From assembly GCA_022829145.1 (NCBI GenBank), contig CM040741.1:54279680-54343679 (forward strand): a DNA stretch of 64,000 nt, written 5' to 3'. A program made the position numbers and the translations under genes. The stretch's first letter is position 1. Every line of letters begins with the position of its first letter. This stretch comes from Albula goreensis (taxonomy: Eukaryota; Chordata; Actinopteri; Albuliformes; Albulidae). The notes under the pieces are model-generated. The model saw nothing but the letters and a program-made list of their open reading frames with translations. It made no database searches and was not told the origin of the DNA. Shown piece by piece: positions 1 through 13,930 of the stretch.

Positions 1-90
1 GGCCCCTCGCTGCATGTCCTCCCCTCTCTCACTCCTGCATTCCCTGTCTGCCTCTCTACTAAAACCGTCAAATAAAGTGGAAAAAGAAAA
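1..90 (+). repeat. Tail of a dispersed fish repeat at the window edge
   Basis: GCTGCATGTCCTCCCCTCTC followed by CCTGTCTGCCTCTCTACTAA and TCAAATAAAG is a pyrimidine-rich tail with a polyadenylation-like end. It resembles a tail seen often in fish genomes. The body lies left of the window. The assignment is from recall. Confidence 0.35.
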
Positions 91-1589
91 ATTACTTAAA
101 AAAATGGTAGTGATATAGAAAAAACTTTGTAACATGGCTGTGAACAGGCCAACGAGTACACTGTCCACCATCCTTTTAAATGGGTGGTTGCATTAGTGGT
201 AGCATTAAATTTCATCAGCCGCTCTGTTTGTGGGTGCTGTGCATATTCTCTACCACTCTCATTCTCCACTCACTCTTCACTGTGCACTTAAGTATTAAGT
301 GTTTCTAATGTTTCTCTGAATTGGTTTCTATTTACAGATAAAGGTTGGAAAGCTGAATTTAAATGATGCCATGACACACCATATATACAAACTTAAATTC
401 ATGTAAATAGATATGTAAATGGTATTGTAAATGTACTTGGGCATGCATTCAAATTCAATACCATCCTTGCATTTTTTTCAGACTTGTGGCCAGTTCAAGA
501 TGGTATTGACCCATAGGGCAAATAGCAAATGCTTCTGCAAGTTTGAAATCTTAAGAGATTTTTTTAATATATAAAAGAAAATTAAATGTATAGCATAGCA
601 TCATTATAACATCACCGTAAAACATGTATAATTTAGAAGCTTATTTGTGAAACACCACGCACAATTACATAAGCTTTCTGCATCTTTCTTTTGATAACTT
701 TTAAAGAAGAGGCATCCATGAAACAAGGGAGTGAAAGGTGTATATTGGTAATTCAAATGGAGGATGAGATGTCTTGCACACTCGACTGATTGCTAAGATT
801 CAGTTGAGAACCTCTGCTGTTAATTCAGACAAGCACACTTTCTGTGAAATAAACAATGTACTGTCACTTCTTTTCACATGACAGTCCACAAGTTTAGTTT
901 GTGCAGGAATGAGTGGGGATGCTGACTAACAAGCCAGCAAATGCACAATAACAAACCCACACAGCCAACAATTAAAATCCTTCATTGCACCTTTAGTAAC
1001 ATAAATTGAATTCTATGTGGTAGTACAGTACCTATGACTGAGAGTCATTTCTTGGTACTTGACAGAGGTACAGGGCATTTCCCTTTTAGAAAGTAAAAAA
1101 TGAACTATTATTTTTATGTTGAATGACTGGGTGACCAAAAAAAATATACATTTTACATTGGAAAATGCAACACAGGCAAAGTTGAACATTTCAGATATTA
1201 GTGGTATCATTAATATATTTCTATGAACATACATTAACATTTTATTTATCAACATATTCAGTATATCAGCAGGTACCACACAATCATCTGCAGGAGGTCT
1301 TGTCGTGAGTAAGGAATTTCTAAAATATAGCATACTTCAGCATGTAGGCAGACATTCAAATGCATGTTTTGAACCAATTTTTTTAAGGGGCATGGATTGA
1401 AAAATGGAAATTTCTCTCATTGTGAAGTATCAAATGCCGTTCTGTAGGATCTATAGAATATATTGAATTACTTCATGCATCGTACTAGAACTTTTGTGAG
1501 CCCTGTCCAACTGTGGGCCGCTAGAATCAACACCACCTTTCACTCTAGAAGTTATTGTGCTGGCTACAGCTAATCGTTACAAAATTCCA

Positions 1590-1740
1590 AAAAATGGGGC
1601 TACCAGGCTGGCAGTCTCATGAGGCAATGCTACGGCCAATTAAACATTGTTCCATGAGGCTACTGGTCACAGTCAGCACTGGCACCATTTGGATTTGATG
1701 CCAGTCCATGAGCCCATCCATACACTGGAATAGTGTACCA
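1590..1740 (-). repeat. Candidate tRNA-derived SINE copy (A)
   Basis: This stretch aligns with 16395-16560 along the block CATGAGGCTACTGGTCACAG and onward through GATTTGATGC. GGATTTGATGC looks like a decayed complement of a tRNA B box (GGTTCGAATCC), which implies a minus-strand SINE. Divergence is high and the limits are approximate. Confidence 0.4.
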
Positions 1741-4700
1741 ACAGGACGAGCCACCCAGCAACCCCTTCTGTGAGTTTTTTGACAGAGGATGCCCCCAAAC
1801 CTTTGTCAGATACTACTTTTCTGGTATATTGTTGTCTTTTGGGTATGGTCTAATGATAAATTGCATGTTGTGCAGAACAAATGATATCCATCAGTGTGCA
1901 GTGAACCAGGAAGATAATGTTGTACCATGTCCGTAACAGTAATTTTTCATGTGTTAGTTGATGTCATAATATTTACTAAAAATGCTAACAAACTTCTTCT
2001 AATTTCATTATGATTATATAAGTAGTTGAGCACCTGTGCTATTTCCCTAATAATATCTGAGATTAAATAACTTAGAGTGATGCCTTGAGGATAAGGGCTG
2101 TACTGGTTACATGTCAGTGAAGTGGATTATTGTCAAGGGCTTCAAAAAACAACAATATCCTTGGAATATTACTTTTACCAGCGATGGCTTTAATCCACCA
2201 GTCACACCAACAAATCTGGGCACTTATTTGTCATTTAATTTAGGACTTTACTTGATATAGTGGTGTTATTTGACCATGTAAGTATGATTATGAATTAAGA
2301 ACAATAACACTGACCAATATGCGAACCTGATGACATTATGTTTGCGAGCGCATGCATGCATGTGTGTGTGTTTGTATAACAGAGACAGCGAGAAAGCATA
2401 AGACAAAAACATGATGCCACAGATAAACAAGCCTCAATTACACTAAGCTGAGATTATATCATTGCAGTTATCTCTGTTGCTGAGCCACATATACATATCA
2501 TAATAATAAAAAACATGGTCAGGTTTGGCAACAGATTCTTAAAAACAGAGTTTAACTGTTTTTTTTATTATTCTTGTTTACTCATTTGGCTTGTGTCTGT
2601 GCTCAAGGCAGTTTGTAATGGTTATTATTATTGGCATTAATATAGAAAAACATTTTCATGAAAAATGGCACATTGCTTTCATCATACTGAGCTTAATTTC
2701 AACTCAGACATCTATAAATGGATGCACTTGTATAAGAAGTAATTTGATATACCTGCTGACATTGTAAGTAAGGTGTTGAGTAACACTGAATTTCTCCACT
2801 CCACCTGAAACCAAACCAGTAGAAGACACGAGTACTCAATCCACACACCAGTGCATGTGTTCTGCTCTCTGTAATTGGGCTCGCATGAGTTGCATCTCCT
2901 TAAGTATCTACAGTAGAAAAGCCAGTGATAAGACAATTGATTTTGAAAGTGTAATTTGGGACTACAGATTTTGTTTCTGGCTTTTAAAAATAAAATTAGT
3001 ACAAATAAAAACACTTCCAGTAAGGCTTTGCCATATAATCATTTACTAACCATCTGTGTTCTAAAATAATCCATACAGAAATGAAAAATGTGGGTACAAA
3101 GTACAAAGCATGTTGTGAATGTGTTCTTGTGGTTTATATGTGTTTTAAAATACAAAATTGATACCTTTTAAATTGATACATGGTGCGGTATGGGTTTCTT
3201 GGTTTGGGTTGTATCAATGGCACTCGTAAGGGCAGGAACAGGAATCAAATATTACTACAACCAGATGCTTGCTGAATTGTTTTTCTATGTACTGAAGCCC
3301 CTCTGGGCCTAAATGAAGAATTATCTCTGGTGTGTTATCTTTGATTTAATTGTTTTTTCCTTTATCTCTTTTATTATTTCATTTCAATGTGATTTGGTAA
3401 CCTGAATGCAAAGACAAATTTACCTCATGGGTATATTGTTATTAAGTGAATATGCTGAAGCTTTGGGATGTGCAAGAATAAATGAATTTAAAAAGATGAA
3501 AAGGAGTATTTAATGTTAAACAACTACATAATAATTGGTATCAATTTGTACTTTGGATGTCATGTGACCATTAGATTCTTCTTTTTGAAAGTTGGGAATG
3601 TATTGGTTGTGTCATTTGCTGAAGAAGACATGCTAAGTCACATCCTACATCCTCAGTACCTTTAAAGTGTTTGTTAAGACTAACATTTTTATAGTTATTA
3701 TGTGTGCTAGCTTCTCTCATTTACATCATCTCTTTCGGTAAGGCTCCCATTGAAAACTTGACAGATTGATTTAATTGGGTGATTGTGGCAATTCAATTTT
3801 TTGTCCTAACATCAAAAATGACAAAGGATTATAAACTCAAAGTAATAAACATAATTCATATTCATTTATGTGCAATCTTAAGGCCATGGGTTAAAATTAA
3901 CTTTTTCTTACCAGTAATGATCCAGGTCAATGTTATTATCTGGGACTGAAATTTTCATACAGACCTTGATCTCATTCTCAAAACTGAAAACAAGTGTATG
4001 TTTGCCTCCTACATGATTAGTCAACAAAACAAACCTTGTGAAAAATATTGATGCAAAACACAGAGAACAGGGGGCCTTTCACATCTGTCCATAACAACAC
4101 CACATCCATGTACTTTATCCTTTCCCTTTTTTGCTTTGTGCACAATGACTGCATGAACAGTAAACAATTTAATCTGTGCACCACAGATTTCTGACTATAT
4201 GTTTCAAGGGATTACATGACAGATTACCGGATTACACAATTAATACTCATCTAGATGGCAGTGGATGACTCCTGATCCTACACTGACACCCACATTTTCA
4301 CTGGCAGTAAAAGAGCAGATGGGACTAGAATCATACATGGAATAAACTGAGAAATTCCAGCTAGTCTAGCCACTCTGGGGTCTATTATTTTCTCTTAATT
4401 ATGAACAGTGTTCATTTTTGCCAAATGTAAATAACAGGTTTCTAAGAAGAGTGATGACAAGCCCTGACAAAGACCTTTTCCCCGTAATGTTGTAACAATC
4501 TAGACTAAGAGTGTAAAATGCAGGGAGAATGGATAGAAAGTACATTTGGATAAAATTATGACATGATATAGCAAAAACTCTGATTCCAGTGATGCTAACT
4601 CTCAGTAGACTTAATTAAAATGTATAAAATTTTCAGATATGATAACTGTATGTTTAAGTCTTGTTATCCCAGCATTCCTTACGACAAAGACGTTTTAACT

Positions 4701-5427
4701 AATGTATTTCATGATGTATTACACATAATTTATTTACACTAAGGTTTATATTTTTTGGACACATGTGGTGTTTTGGCCAGAGGAAAAGTAGGCCTGAAAA
4801 ATATATTTCGACACTGTTTCAGGTTTATTGTGTGGGCACAGCATGGGTAGCACTAATGTGTATATTATATGATTTGGGGGTTCAGATTTGGTTATTATTA
4901 TCATCATCACATTGTCAACTATATTCAAGCGACTTTTCAAAACACCAAAATAATCCTAAGGTATGCCCAGCTGTGTCCCAATATAAAATGTCATAATGAA
5001 ATATAATGACCCACACAACTGAATGTAAGCATACAATGTTCTTACCACAGGCACATACAGTTCTGCATGAATTTAATACTGTTTTAGTACACTGCCCAGC
5101 CTATCCAAGCCCACCTGATCATAAATATATGATAAAACTTTTAAATCAGTACTTATCACAACATACCATTTCAATTGAAGGTAAACGTGTTGTTGAGGTG
5201 ATGTAGCTTACTCATGGGTGGGTCAGCTCAGGACTGCACACTGCAGATTTCAGGCCAGTAACAGTGGCTTCTTTTCTTCTCATAGATGGGGTCTCAAGAT
5301 ATTATTGTAATCTAAGCATGAGGAAGTAATGACACACTTACAACTGTGGTTACCACCTTCTCTGTACAGCAGCCCTTGGTGGAAAAGATGAAATACATAC
5401 TTGACTGTGAATGACCCCCAACACCAA

Positions 5428-5473
5428 CCCCCCCCCCCTCCCCCCCCCCCGCCCCCCAAAAAAAATTTTTTAG
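5428..5473. repeat. Poly-C tract followed by A7T6
   Basis: About 30 bases, nearly all C (interrupted by one T and one G), followed by A and T runs. It produces artefactual Pro- and Gly-rich frames and is likely to be length-unstable. Confidence 0.9.
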
Positions 5474-5822
5474 CTGTGGCGAAGATGGAGTTACTTATCT
5501 GGACAACCCCAAATGGACTCTGTAAGAACACAGGAATCAGGGTTAAATCGAAAGTTCTCTCATTACTTCATACAGCCAAAAAATCCCAGGAAGTTAAGAC
5601 TCAAGAGCAGGGGGTGCTAGGCTCTAAGTACTCCCAGTGCGAATGCATGCACTAATACACTACTATGGGGGGAGGGGCAGGCTGTGGCCAGTAGTTACTT
5701 TTGAGGGAATGATTATCTTCAACATGACTGTTTTTTGAATGCACAGTTTAAATATAGGAGCCTGAGGAAGGTAGTGGGGAGTTTTAATGTTTTGGGAGCA
5801 CTGTCCATCACTCCCTAAACAA

Positions 5823-5860
5823 CCCCTCACCCCTCACCCCTCTACCCCCTAGAACCCCCC
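5823..5860 (-). other. G-quadruplex motif on the minus strand
   Basis: Five C runs (5823-5826, 5830-5833, 5837-5840, 5845-5849, 5855-5860) are separated by 3-5 bases, so the minus strand has five G4-G6 runs with short loops. It is followed at once by a hairpin, TGGCATG/CATGCCA (5861-5878). Confidence 0.7.
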
Positions 5861-6839
5861 TGGCATGTATGCATGCCAAAGCACAAAAATAACTGTAAGG
5901 AGGATATGGGGATTTTATTAGTTCACCAAAACAGGGATATAATTGATCACTGCACTGGTACAGTGAAAGGATCGCTTTAAACAGTATGATATCTTAGGCC
6001 AGAGTGATAAGACACATGTAACTGCCTTTTCTGCACTTCTCCTTAGGCTTATGTGGCTGCATGTTTAGCTTTCTGTAGTGATTTCTGCATTGTTGAAAGC
6101 TGCCTGGGTAGCCAATGAGATTTAGCTGTGTTTATCAATAGAGCGCTGTCCAGGGTTCTGATGTGCTCTGGCAGTGGTTCTGATTGGACAGTGCTCACCC
6201 CTCACATTTCAGCTGGTGCTATTGTTTGAGGCTGTGGCTATCCTTTTCTGTAAATAATGGAATTATGGGAAAAGGCCATATTACTTACATGAGATAACAA
6301 ATAAATGTCAACAAATAAATGAAGTATGAGGTAGCATTGAAGTGGTGATTTTGTTTTAATTTTTTCATTTAAATGTTTTTTTTTTATTAAGTTACCCTTA
6401 TAGCAGTCTTAGAGCCAGTATAACCCTCACATTTGCTCATCGGGTTGCTTTTTTGCTACATTTCAATGTCTATTTTATAATTCAATTTTAATGTCATACT
6501 GTGTCACAGACCTGCCATCCAGTTAATCCATGCAGACTATCCTAAGAACAACATCTCTTATCTAAAACTTCCACCTTGAGCTCTGGAAGGCTTGAAAAGC
6601 GTTAGAGGAGAAAGGGTAAGAGGAGAGCCTTAGAATGTTGTGAATAACCATGAGTGGCTTTCTGTTCCTCAAATACTCCTTGCTTAGCTTTGGTTCACTA
6701 TGCATCCTTTAATAGAGTGTATCCTTAAATATGTATAAAGAAGACTCCCTAGAAAAAGTCCATCCCCTGTAGCTTGGGCACTGAACAGGATCACTCACTC
6801 TTGATTCTTTCATTAACATCCTGCCTTTTTCTGCAGTGG

Positions 6840-7150
6840 AGTATTTCTATTTGACCACTGGTAGCCTGTTATGTGCAAACAATGGTGATTAAGCAACAGA
6901 TTAAACCTGCTCATTAATAATGAAGGGCCTTGTTTTCCCATTGTTTCCTGTCCTTTTACACTAATAGCCACATTAAAAGCTGTTTACAAGCCGCCAATGA
7001 GAGTAACAGAGGGAACAGAGGGAAAGCACTTAAAGTGATGCCCTAAAGATGCTCACTACATTTAGAGACAAATGACACCTGATCAATGAGGTCCTTAAAG
7101 TAAGATTGTCTGAGTCAAGCCTGCTGGACGATGTCCAGTAATAAAGACAT
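6840..7150. promoter_or_regulatory. Candidate upstream enhancer (SOX/homeodomain sites)
   Basis: AACAATGG (6878-6885) and CCATTGTT (6938-6945) are SOX-type sites in opposite orientation. TTAAT/ATTAAT-AAT homeodomain cores lie between them. The sequence is complex, non-repetitive and free of long open frames, like conserved noncoding elements around neural developmental genes. Conservation cannot be tested here, and the target (skor2) is a guess from proximity. Confidence 0.3.
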
Positions 7151-10100
7151 AAAATATCTGGCTCTGACCCAATTTGTTAATTATGGATGTAGAAGTTAGG
7201 CAACATTGCTTAATTGTTATACACATTTACTGAACGTTCTGTGACATGCAATCTTCCTTAGCTTTTAATACTTTGAACTTCAACAACATGTGTGCATTTT
7301 TTAGTCTTATAATCCCACATATAAAGGAAATTTGGATAGTAAACGAAGCCCTGATTTGTTCTTGTTTGCTGTGTCTAGAATGTTATTTCTTGGGGTTGGA
7401 AAGTGAAATAAAATGGTTTTGGAAGATGAGTAATGTTCTCAGAATATAGTTCTACAAACATATTTTATAAACTGATTGACTAGAGAAGTAAATCTAAAGA
7501 AAATGTGCATAAAGAAACAAAGTGCAAAGTAAGCATTCAATGGAATTTTGTTTCAAGTAATAAATATGAAAAGAGAACAGTTTTCTTCTGGAAGAAGATG
7601 CTCAATGAGTTTTCACATTTATTGACTTCCCTGTCCTAAACTACAACAGACACATATATGATGCAACTTACACTATCTGAATATATATTTGTAATACCTT
7701 CCCAATACATTTATAATGCCTGCATTTCAATATTGCAACATCTTAATGAAATATGTCATAACTTATGCTATGTAATATAAAATGTTCTAAAATGTTCTAA
7801 ATGTAAAATGTTATTGTCAAATGCTTAATAAACCTTTCTGTCACTTAGGGTAACAAACTTGTTGAAGAGTATGCTATATATCTCATGAGGCACAAATTGT
7901 TCCTGAACATAAAATTAATTATATATCAGGTTTCAAATGGATACAATTTAGATAATTTAATTCATATGACATACTAACATTATTTTATAATTCTGTTACA
8001 TATACATTGCAGTATTGCTCTTCATTGGCCCCCTTAGTCAATAAGATGATTTGATAAATGTTATCATGGATTTAATTATAACAGCAGCGACAACTGCATG
8101 TGCATACAGTAAGACATTCCGCAATGAGTACCAGTACAGCTTTAGCTACAGAGTGGATATACCCAGTGATGTAAAAAAAGTTCAGCTAATTGTCCAGTTT
8201 AAATGAGGACTTTAATGCATGCAGGTCTAAGAGCTGTAGTTTTAAACAATCCATTTCCACAGTAATTAGCACTAAGCCACTAAAATGGAGAATATATCTT
8301 AGGTTGTCGACTAGCACAAGGAAGTGCAAAGTCATTGAATGAAATATTATACGTCACACAAATTTCACTTAATTGCAATGGAACCTGCATCAGGGAGTTC
8401 CTACAGTAAGCATTGTCAGGATGGCAGTATCTAGGGCAATCCAGGAACAAAGATGTAGTTTGATTGGGTTTGTTAGTGGGTTGGTAGCAGAATATGTTTC
8501 TGTTCAGTTTCTTTAAGTAGTGCATTATACCGCTGCTGGGATGGCACAGCAAAAAGCCATGGAGTCATCAGGGAGGAACTCCCAGGTTACCAGAGGTGGC
8601 TGAATACAAAGCTCATATGGGTATATGGGGATTGATGATGGACTGTACATGGGAAGGACCTGTGCCCTGAAGTGTCTGGCAGGAAAGCACTAAAGTCCTC
8701 TCTTGCATGTATGCTGTGGTCTGAACCAATGAGGAGCGACGAGGAGCGGTGAGACATGTACATACTTCTAATGTATTTTTCTTTAATAGTTGCACATGTA
8801 TTTTTGTTTTATATATTTTATCACTGAGTCTGATTGTTTTTTTAAAAGGCCAATTTTCTTTATTTGTATTGGCACTTTGCATGTGCAATCTCACAGTAAA
8901 ATGTAATAGTAACCCAAATTGTGCTGAAATTATAAGACCACACCCTAAGCATCCATTCCAAGTTGTAGTTATTTCCTGAGCTGAGACATATTGTTTAATT
9001 TGTGGCATACATTCTTTTCAAAATATACAAATAGCCTTTTGTGTCTACCACAAGGGCAGATGGGTAAAGGTACTGTACAGGGGTTTTTGGGTGATGATAA
9101 TATAGCAGCAAATTACACATAACACACAAGCCCTGAATAAGTACATGTTAACAGCAATTTAACAGCACATTACAGAATTATTGTTAACAAGACAAATAAT
9201 TTCTGTCTTGGAAGTGTTGTTGCAGGTGTGCGGTGGCTCCTGAGAATTTTGGCAATACTGGAAGTGTCTCAATTGTTTACAGTAAATCCGAACATCACTG
9301 GTACATACTGAAATCTGAAACCTTTCTTACAAACACTGGTTATTTAATAGCCCATATTTAATATCATTTTTTTACGTATCTGAGGCCTTGGGTACATTCA
9401 GGCTGCACTTCATCATTTCCCCATTAGCTCAACTGCTTCGTTGTAGTAGGTAATACAGACACCGCTGCTGAACAAATGAATAATTCCGAGGTTATGACAC
9501 CGACCAGTATTTTCTCTACTTACTTAAAGTGAACGGACATAAAGAGGCCTTTCAGAAAAGCCCAAATATGGGCTGGGATGAGAAATGTTTGGGGGGAAAT
9601 CAGGGAAGTTTGAAATAGTTTTGATAATATGTATGCTGTTGTGGGCGGTCACTTTCAGCCATTTTCACTGTTCACCCATCAGTTGTAAGCAGACAACAGA
9701 TTTTCATTTGTAACGTTTTTTTGTTTTTGCCTTGTGCTGCTCTGCAAACCCAATGTATGTTAGGGGAGTATTTTACAGAGAAATACATTGGGTTTGAAAT
9801 GACACACAACCTATTGAGAGTATCTCGAAATCATTATAGGAACTACCTTTCCTTCTTTATTCTTAATTCGCAGGCGAGGCCAAAGACAGTTCTTATTGCC
9901 TTATCTAAATATTTACAAGTTTAATGCAATTTATAATCATCGCTGTCTATGATTTCCTAACGTTGTTTCGCCTATTCTTGACTTGAATTAGAGTTGACTG
10001 CTGAATGCTGATTCTCTGAATATTACATAACGAATACACTGCACTAGTCTCATATCCAGCAATGTAAGTATAAACAAAAGTGTAATTACACAACGATGCT

Positions 10101-13100
10101 CCCTTGTCTGAAAATCAGATTGGTATTCGATTGCTTCAGAAATTTAATGATGGCTTGTCGCTAGACTTTAAATTCCGTAGGTCTTCTGATTTTTACTTTC
10201 ATTGGGCCACGAGTAGAGCTATTACATCGGTCACGAAAGTCTCAGGTAGTCGTAGTACTTGATGGATTTAAATGACATTTTGCTTGGGTTGAGTTAATGA
10301 TAGACTGTAACCGCAGTCCCTGATGCCTATAGATTACAGTCTCATACATGTACTAGCAAAATAATTAGAAAATAGTCTCATTTTACGTAAACAGTATAAG
10401 TAAAGTACAACACTGATATTTTATTCATATGAGTTTATATTAACCTTTTTCTCTTTAATGTCTATACTCGCCTCTGTTTCTCTTGAAAACCCTGCGCAAT
10501 AAATACTTTTTATTTCTTCACATTGTGTGACTATATGTGTTGACAAATATACTGCTTTTAAAAGCATCAATATTTCGGGTGATAAGTACCAATGATAAGT
10601 TTTATAAGGATAAAATATATTCAGTTCTTGGTCTTAATGAATTACTATATTAACAATTAACTCTTTGTAATGTGTCTCCAATTGCTGTTGAGCTTATTCA
10701 CCTATCACGGTGATACCACTGACAGCTATGTCTCAACAACTGCCAAGTTCATTGATTTCACAGTGAAAAGCAATCAAGGTATTCCGTCTTAGAGTTGCCG
10801 AGCAAGGACACATGTGTTATGAATTGCAAGTGTTCATTTTGTTGCCCTATAAATGCCATTTCAGAAGTGCAAAGGGCATTGCTGTTACTTCAGGTTGTGG
10901 TCCCTGTGTGAACAGTTTGTATTGGCTGAAAGGAGTATATTTTTCATGCTTGTCTCCATTATCTGGTCGTGCGCCTGTGTAATTTCACTTCATGCGGTGT
11001 CATATCCCGTTGCCTTGCCTCAATGGTAGACGGCACACGTAACAGAAGATAACAAAGCCGTGTGAGGCACTGAAAAACCTCTGAAGAGCAAGTGGAATTC
11101 TCTCACCAATGCCTGAGAAGACGATGCTGCAACAACTTGGCTGAACAAAGTGAAAGAAGACAGCGTCGTGTTCTTATCAAACGGGAAGGGGGAGAGGGCA
11201 TGCAGGAAACATTCACATGATCCGGTCAGCTCAGTTTTGGCAAGACAGGTTACACCCCATCCTACATTCGGTAGAAGGTAAGCCATCGGCAGTGGAAAAT
11301 AGTCAAATTTCTATCAATGTAATATACCAAGCTAATCTAACAGCACAAGGTCAGTTAGCACAGAAGAAAGTTAACTACCTTGATTAAGGAATCTTTTTTC
11401 TTTTCCTATGGTGCAAAGGCTTGAATATTTTTTTACAGTGTAACTGAGCATGAGTAATTATTGGGAACGATAATGATCTTTGGCGAGTTCATATGATAAG
11501 TAGTCTTCAGCTTAAACTTGTTTTAACTTGAGTCTTTGTCCACAGTTCAAATAAACTGTTCAGGAGAGCGGAAGACACATTGAATGAATATCCAAAAATA
11601 TAGATAAGAAATACATTGCAAAATGTATATTTGCATATTATCAAATGTGCATGCTTTTTTACTTTGATGTGACAGGGAAAATAGAGATGAGAATATGAGT
11701 CTCCAAATTAAGGGTTTTGATTCATAACTATGATGATATTTCAGATAAGATTTGTGAAAAGACCATAATTGGAGACATTGTTACATTGTATTGAAAGTGC
11801 AATGAAATCTGCACAAAATCACAAAAACATAAGGCAAAATAGCAGATCTGATAACTGAAAAAAGGCAGTGCAGTATTATCACTTTAGAAAAGAGACTGGG
11901 AAGTTATGAGGCCTGTTAGTTTTCTCATACATACATTTCTTATGAAGTGTTGGGATACATCATTAGGGATAGGTTTTACAATTATTAGTAGTATAAGCAG
12001 TATCAGAATGCAGTTGGTGGTGGGGTGGCCCAAGGATATGTGACCTATCAAATCTGAGGATGGTGTTGTGGGAAGTGGAGTTCTCCAGGGATAGGCATCA
12101 CATCTGAGTTGAGTGTTATCAGAAGCAGAACTTTTGGACCTTTTATCTAATTTACATAATTAACTGTAGTAAGGAAATTTCCCACAGAATACATACCTTT
12201 ATTGAAAAGACCACACTCAGATGTAAAGCAGATAGTCTGGTAGCAACTTAAATATTAAATAGACAGCTGGCTGGTGATTGATATTTATCATGAGAAAATG
12301 TTTACATTTGGTTTTAACATTTTAAGCATGGTTACTCTATGTAATGTTCCTAAGCAGAGAGCACATATTAAAACCACTGTAATAGTTTTCTTATATGTAA
12401 TGACTTTGATTGGATAACATTTTTTTTCTTTGTGATAAAAATATTATTGAATGCATTAGTATATAAAAATAACTGTAATAAAAAACTGTTGACTGAACTA
12501 ATGTGTTTTCCATCATACATGTAGAGTATTGTATTCAGTTTCAGATAACATACTAAAATGACATACAAGCAAAGCTCTCAAAAATGTACAGATAAGGGCA
12601 ACAAGTCTGGTTCTGGGTATCAGACATAGGAGTTGTAGAGTGAGGCATAAGATGAAGCAAATAAGACCGGATATTACATTTTAATGACAATCATTTATCA
12701 ATGTCCTTTTGTGCATCACTTAGTGTGCAACTTTTTAAGTGTGTTCAGTAAACTGAAGCTACTTGATCGCAAACCTTGTACATGCATTGCTTTATTGGAT
12801 TGCTATTTAGAAATATATTTATTTTATTCACAAATTGGCAAGTACAAAAGCAGGTAGAAGACCTTGAGATGTATGTGGGGCATTTCCATATTCTTCAGCT
12901 TTAGCGCCATGACAAACCATGTTAGATAGACCTACAGCTAAAACCAGTAAAATTTGAACTGACTTACATCTGATGACCAGACTAAGAGAAACAGTAATAA
13001 GTCAGTGAAATAAACTCTAGAATCTTGGAATTTAAATGTTGTCAGCAAACTTCATTCATCAAGTAACTGGAAGGAACAGAAACCAGCTTAGATGGGGTAA

Positions 13101-13434
13101 ACCCAGGACACGTTTGGAAATCTTTTTTTACTCTTTAGGCAAATTATGAGCTTAAATGGGCTTAACCGACTGTTTGTATTATCAAATATTCTTACATAAG
13201 AAAATAATATGTTATTTTCTAATAACTGAAAAAATTTTATAACATTTTTAAAATTATTTGGAATGACTGCAGGTCTTTGCTCATTTTGTTTTCCATTGTC
13301 ATTGCGTTCGTAATACAAATGTTGGATGATCAGTTTCAGTGAACAAGTGTACTAACTTTCGGCATTTAGGACTCCAGTGTGGTTTTTGCTGTGCATCATT
13401 TAATCAATCCAGCAACTATAATCTCTCTCTAAAG

Positions 13435-13930
13435 CAGGGGTGGGGATTCCCATTCCTTAAGGGCTTGTATTTCTAGATTTCATGCCAACTGCAGTTCTTA
13501 ATTATTTAATTAGCCCAATCATTCACATGCTTCAAAATTTTACCTACATTTATTGATGAACTCATTATTAACAGCTGAGAGCTGGTCTTGTGTCCCTGTA
13601 TAAAATGTACTGTGATCTAATCTATGACTGAAGCAGTGTTGGTGTGGACAGCCAATTAGTGCAATTACACAATGAGGCTCTCTTCTGTTCTGTAGAGAAC
13701 AACAGCTATGTTAGCTACGTGATAACTAATCTCATTGATTAGCAAGTCTGTGGAAAAACACACCACACATATAATCATAATGTGACCTTGGAGCACAGTT
13801 AATTGTGAGTGCCTGAATCGTAGTAAAGCTCAATTAACATGTCATTACACTTAAAGGTGAATAGTAGTTTCTTTAAGAATAAAAAACATAGTCAAAGTGG
13901 AGCTCAAGGACAAAGTCTGAGGCACCTCTG
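13435..13930. mobile_element. Non-autonomous hAT-type element (MITE-like)
   Basis: The ends are CAGGGGTGGGGATTCCC and, complemented from the right, CAGAGGTGCCTCAGAC. The flanking 8-mers CTCTAAAG (13427-13434) and CTGTAGAG (13931-13938) match at 6 of 8 and fit the TCTAGA-like hAT target preference. The interior shows no transposase. It is an old copy in the region upstream of skor2. Confidence 0.55.

Larger units (their letters stand above)
91..13426. other. Gene-poor intergenic region upstream of skor2, left part
   Basis: No open frame here has coding character: all are short, low in codon bias and unsupported by splice signals. It holds the SINE-like copy near 1.6 kb, the poly-C tract and G4 motif near 5.4-5.9 kb and the candidate enhancer near 6.9 kb. 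The rest is AT-rich unique sequence. The stretch 10.9-11.3 kb is richer in CpG than its surroundings but shows no recognisable exon. Confidence 0.6.

Noticed and set aside
5280..5655. Gly-rich and Pro-rich open frames on opposite strands
   Set aside because: They come from the poly-C tract and have no other coding character.
8613..9008. 131-codon open frame on the minus strand
   Set aside because: No recognisable domain, no plausible splice or promoter context, and AT-rich codon use; treated as chance.
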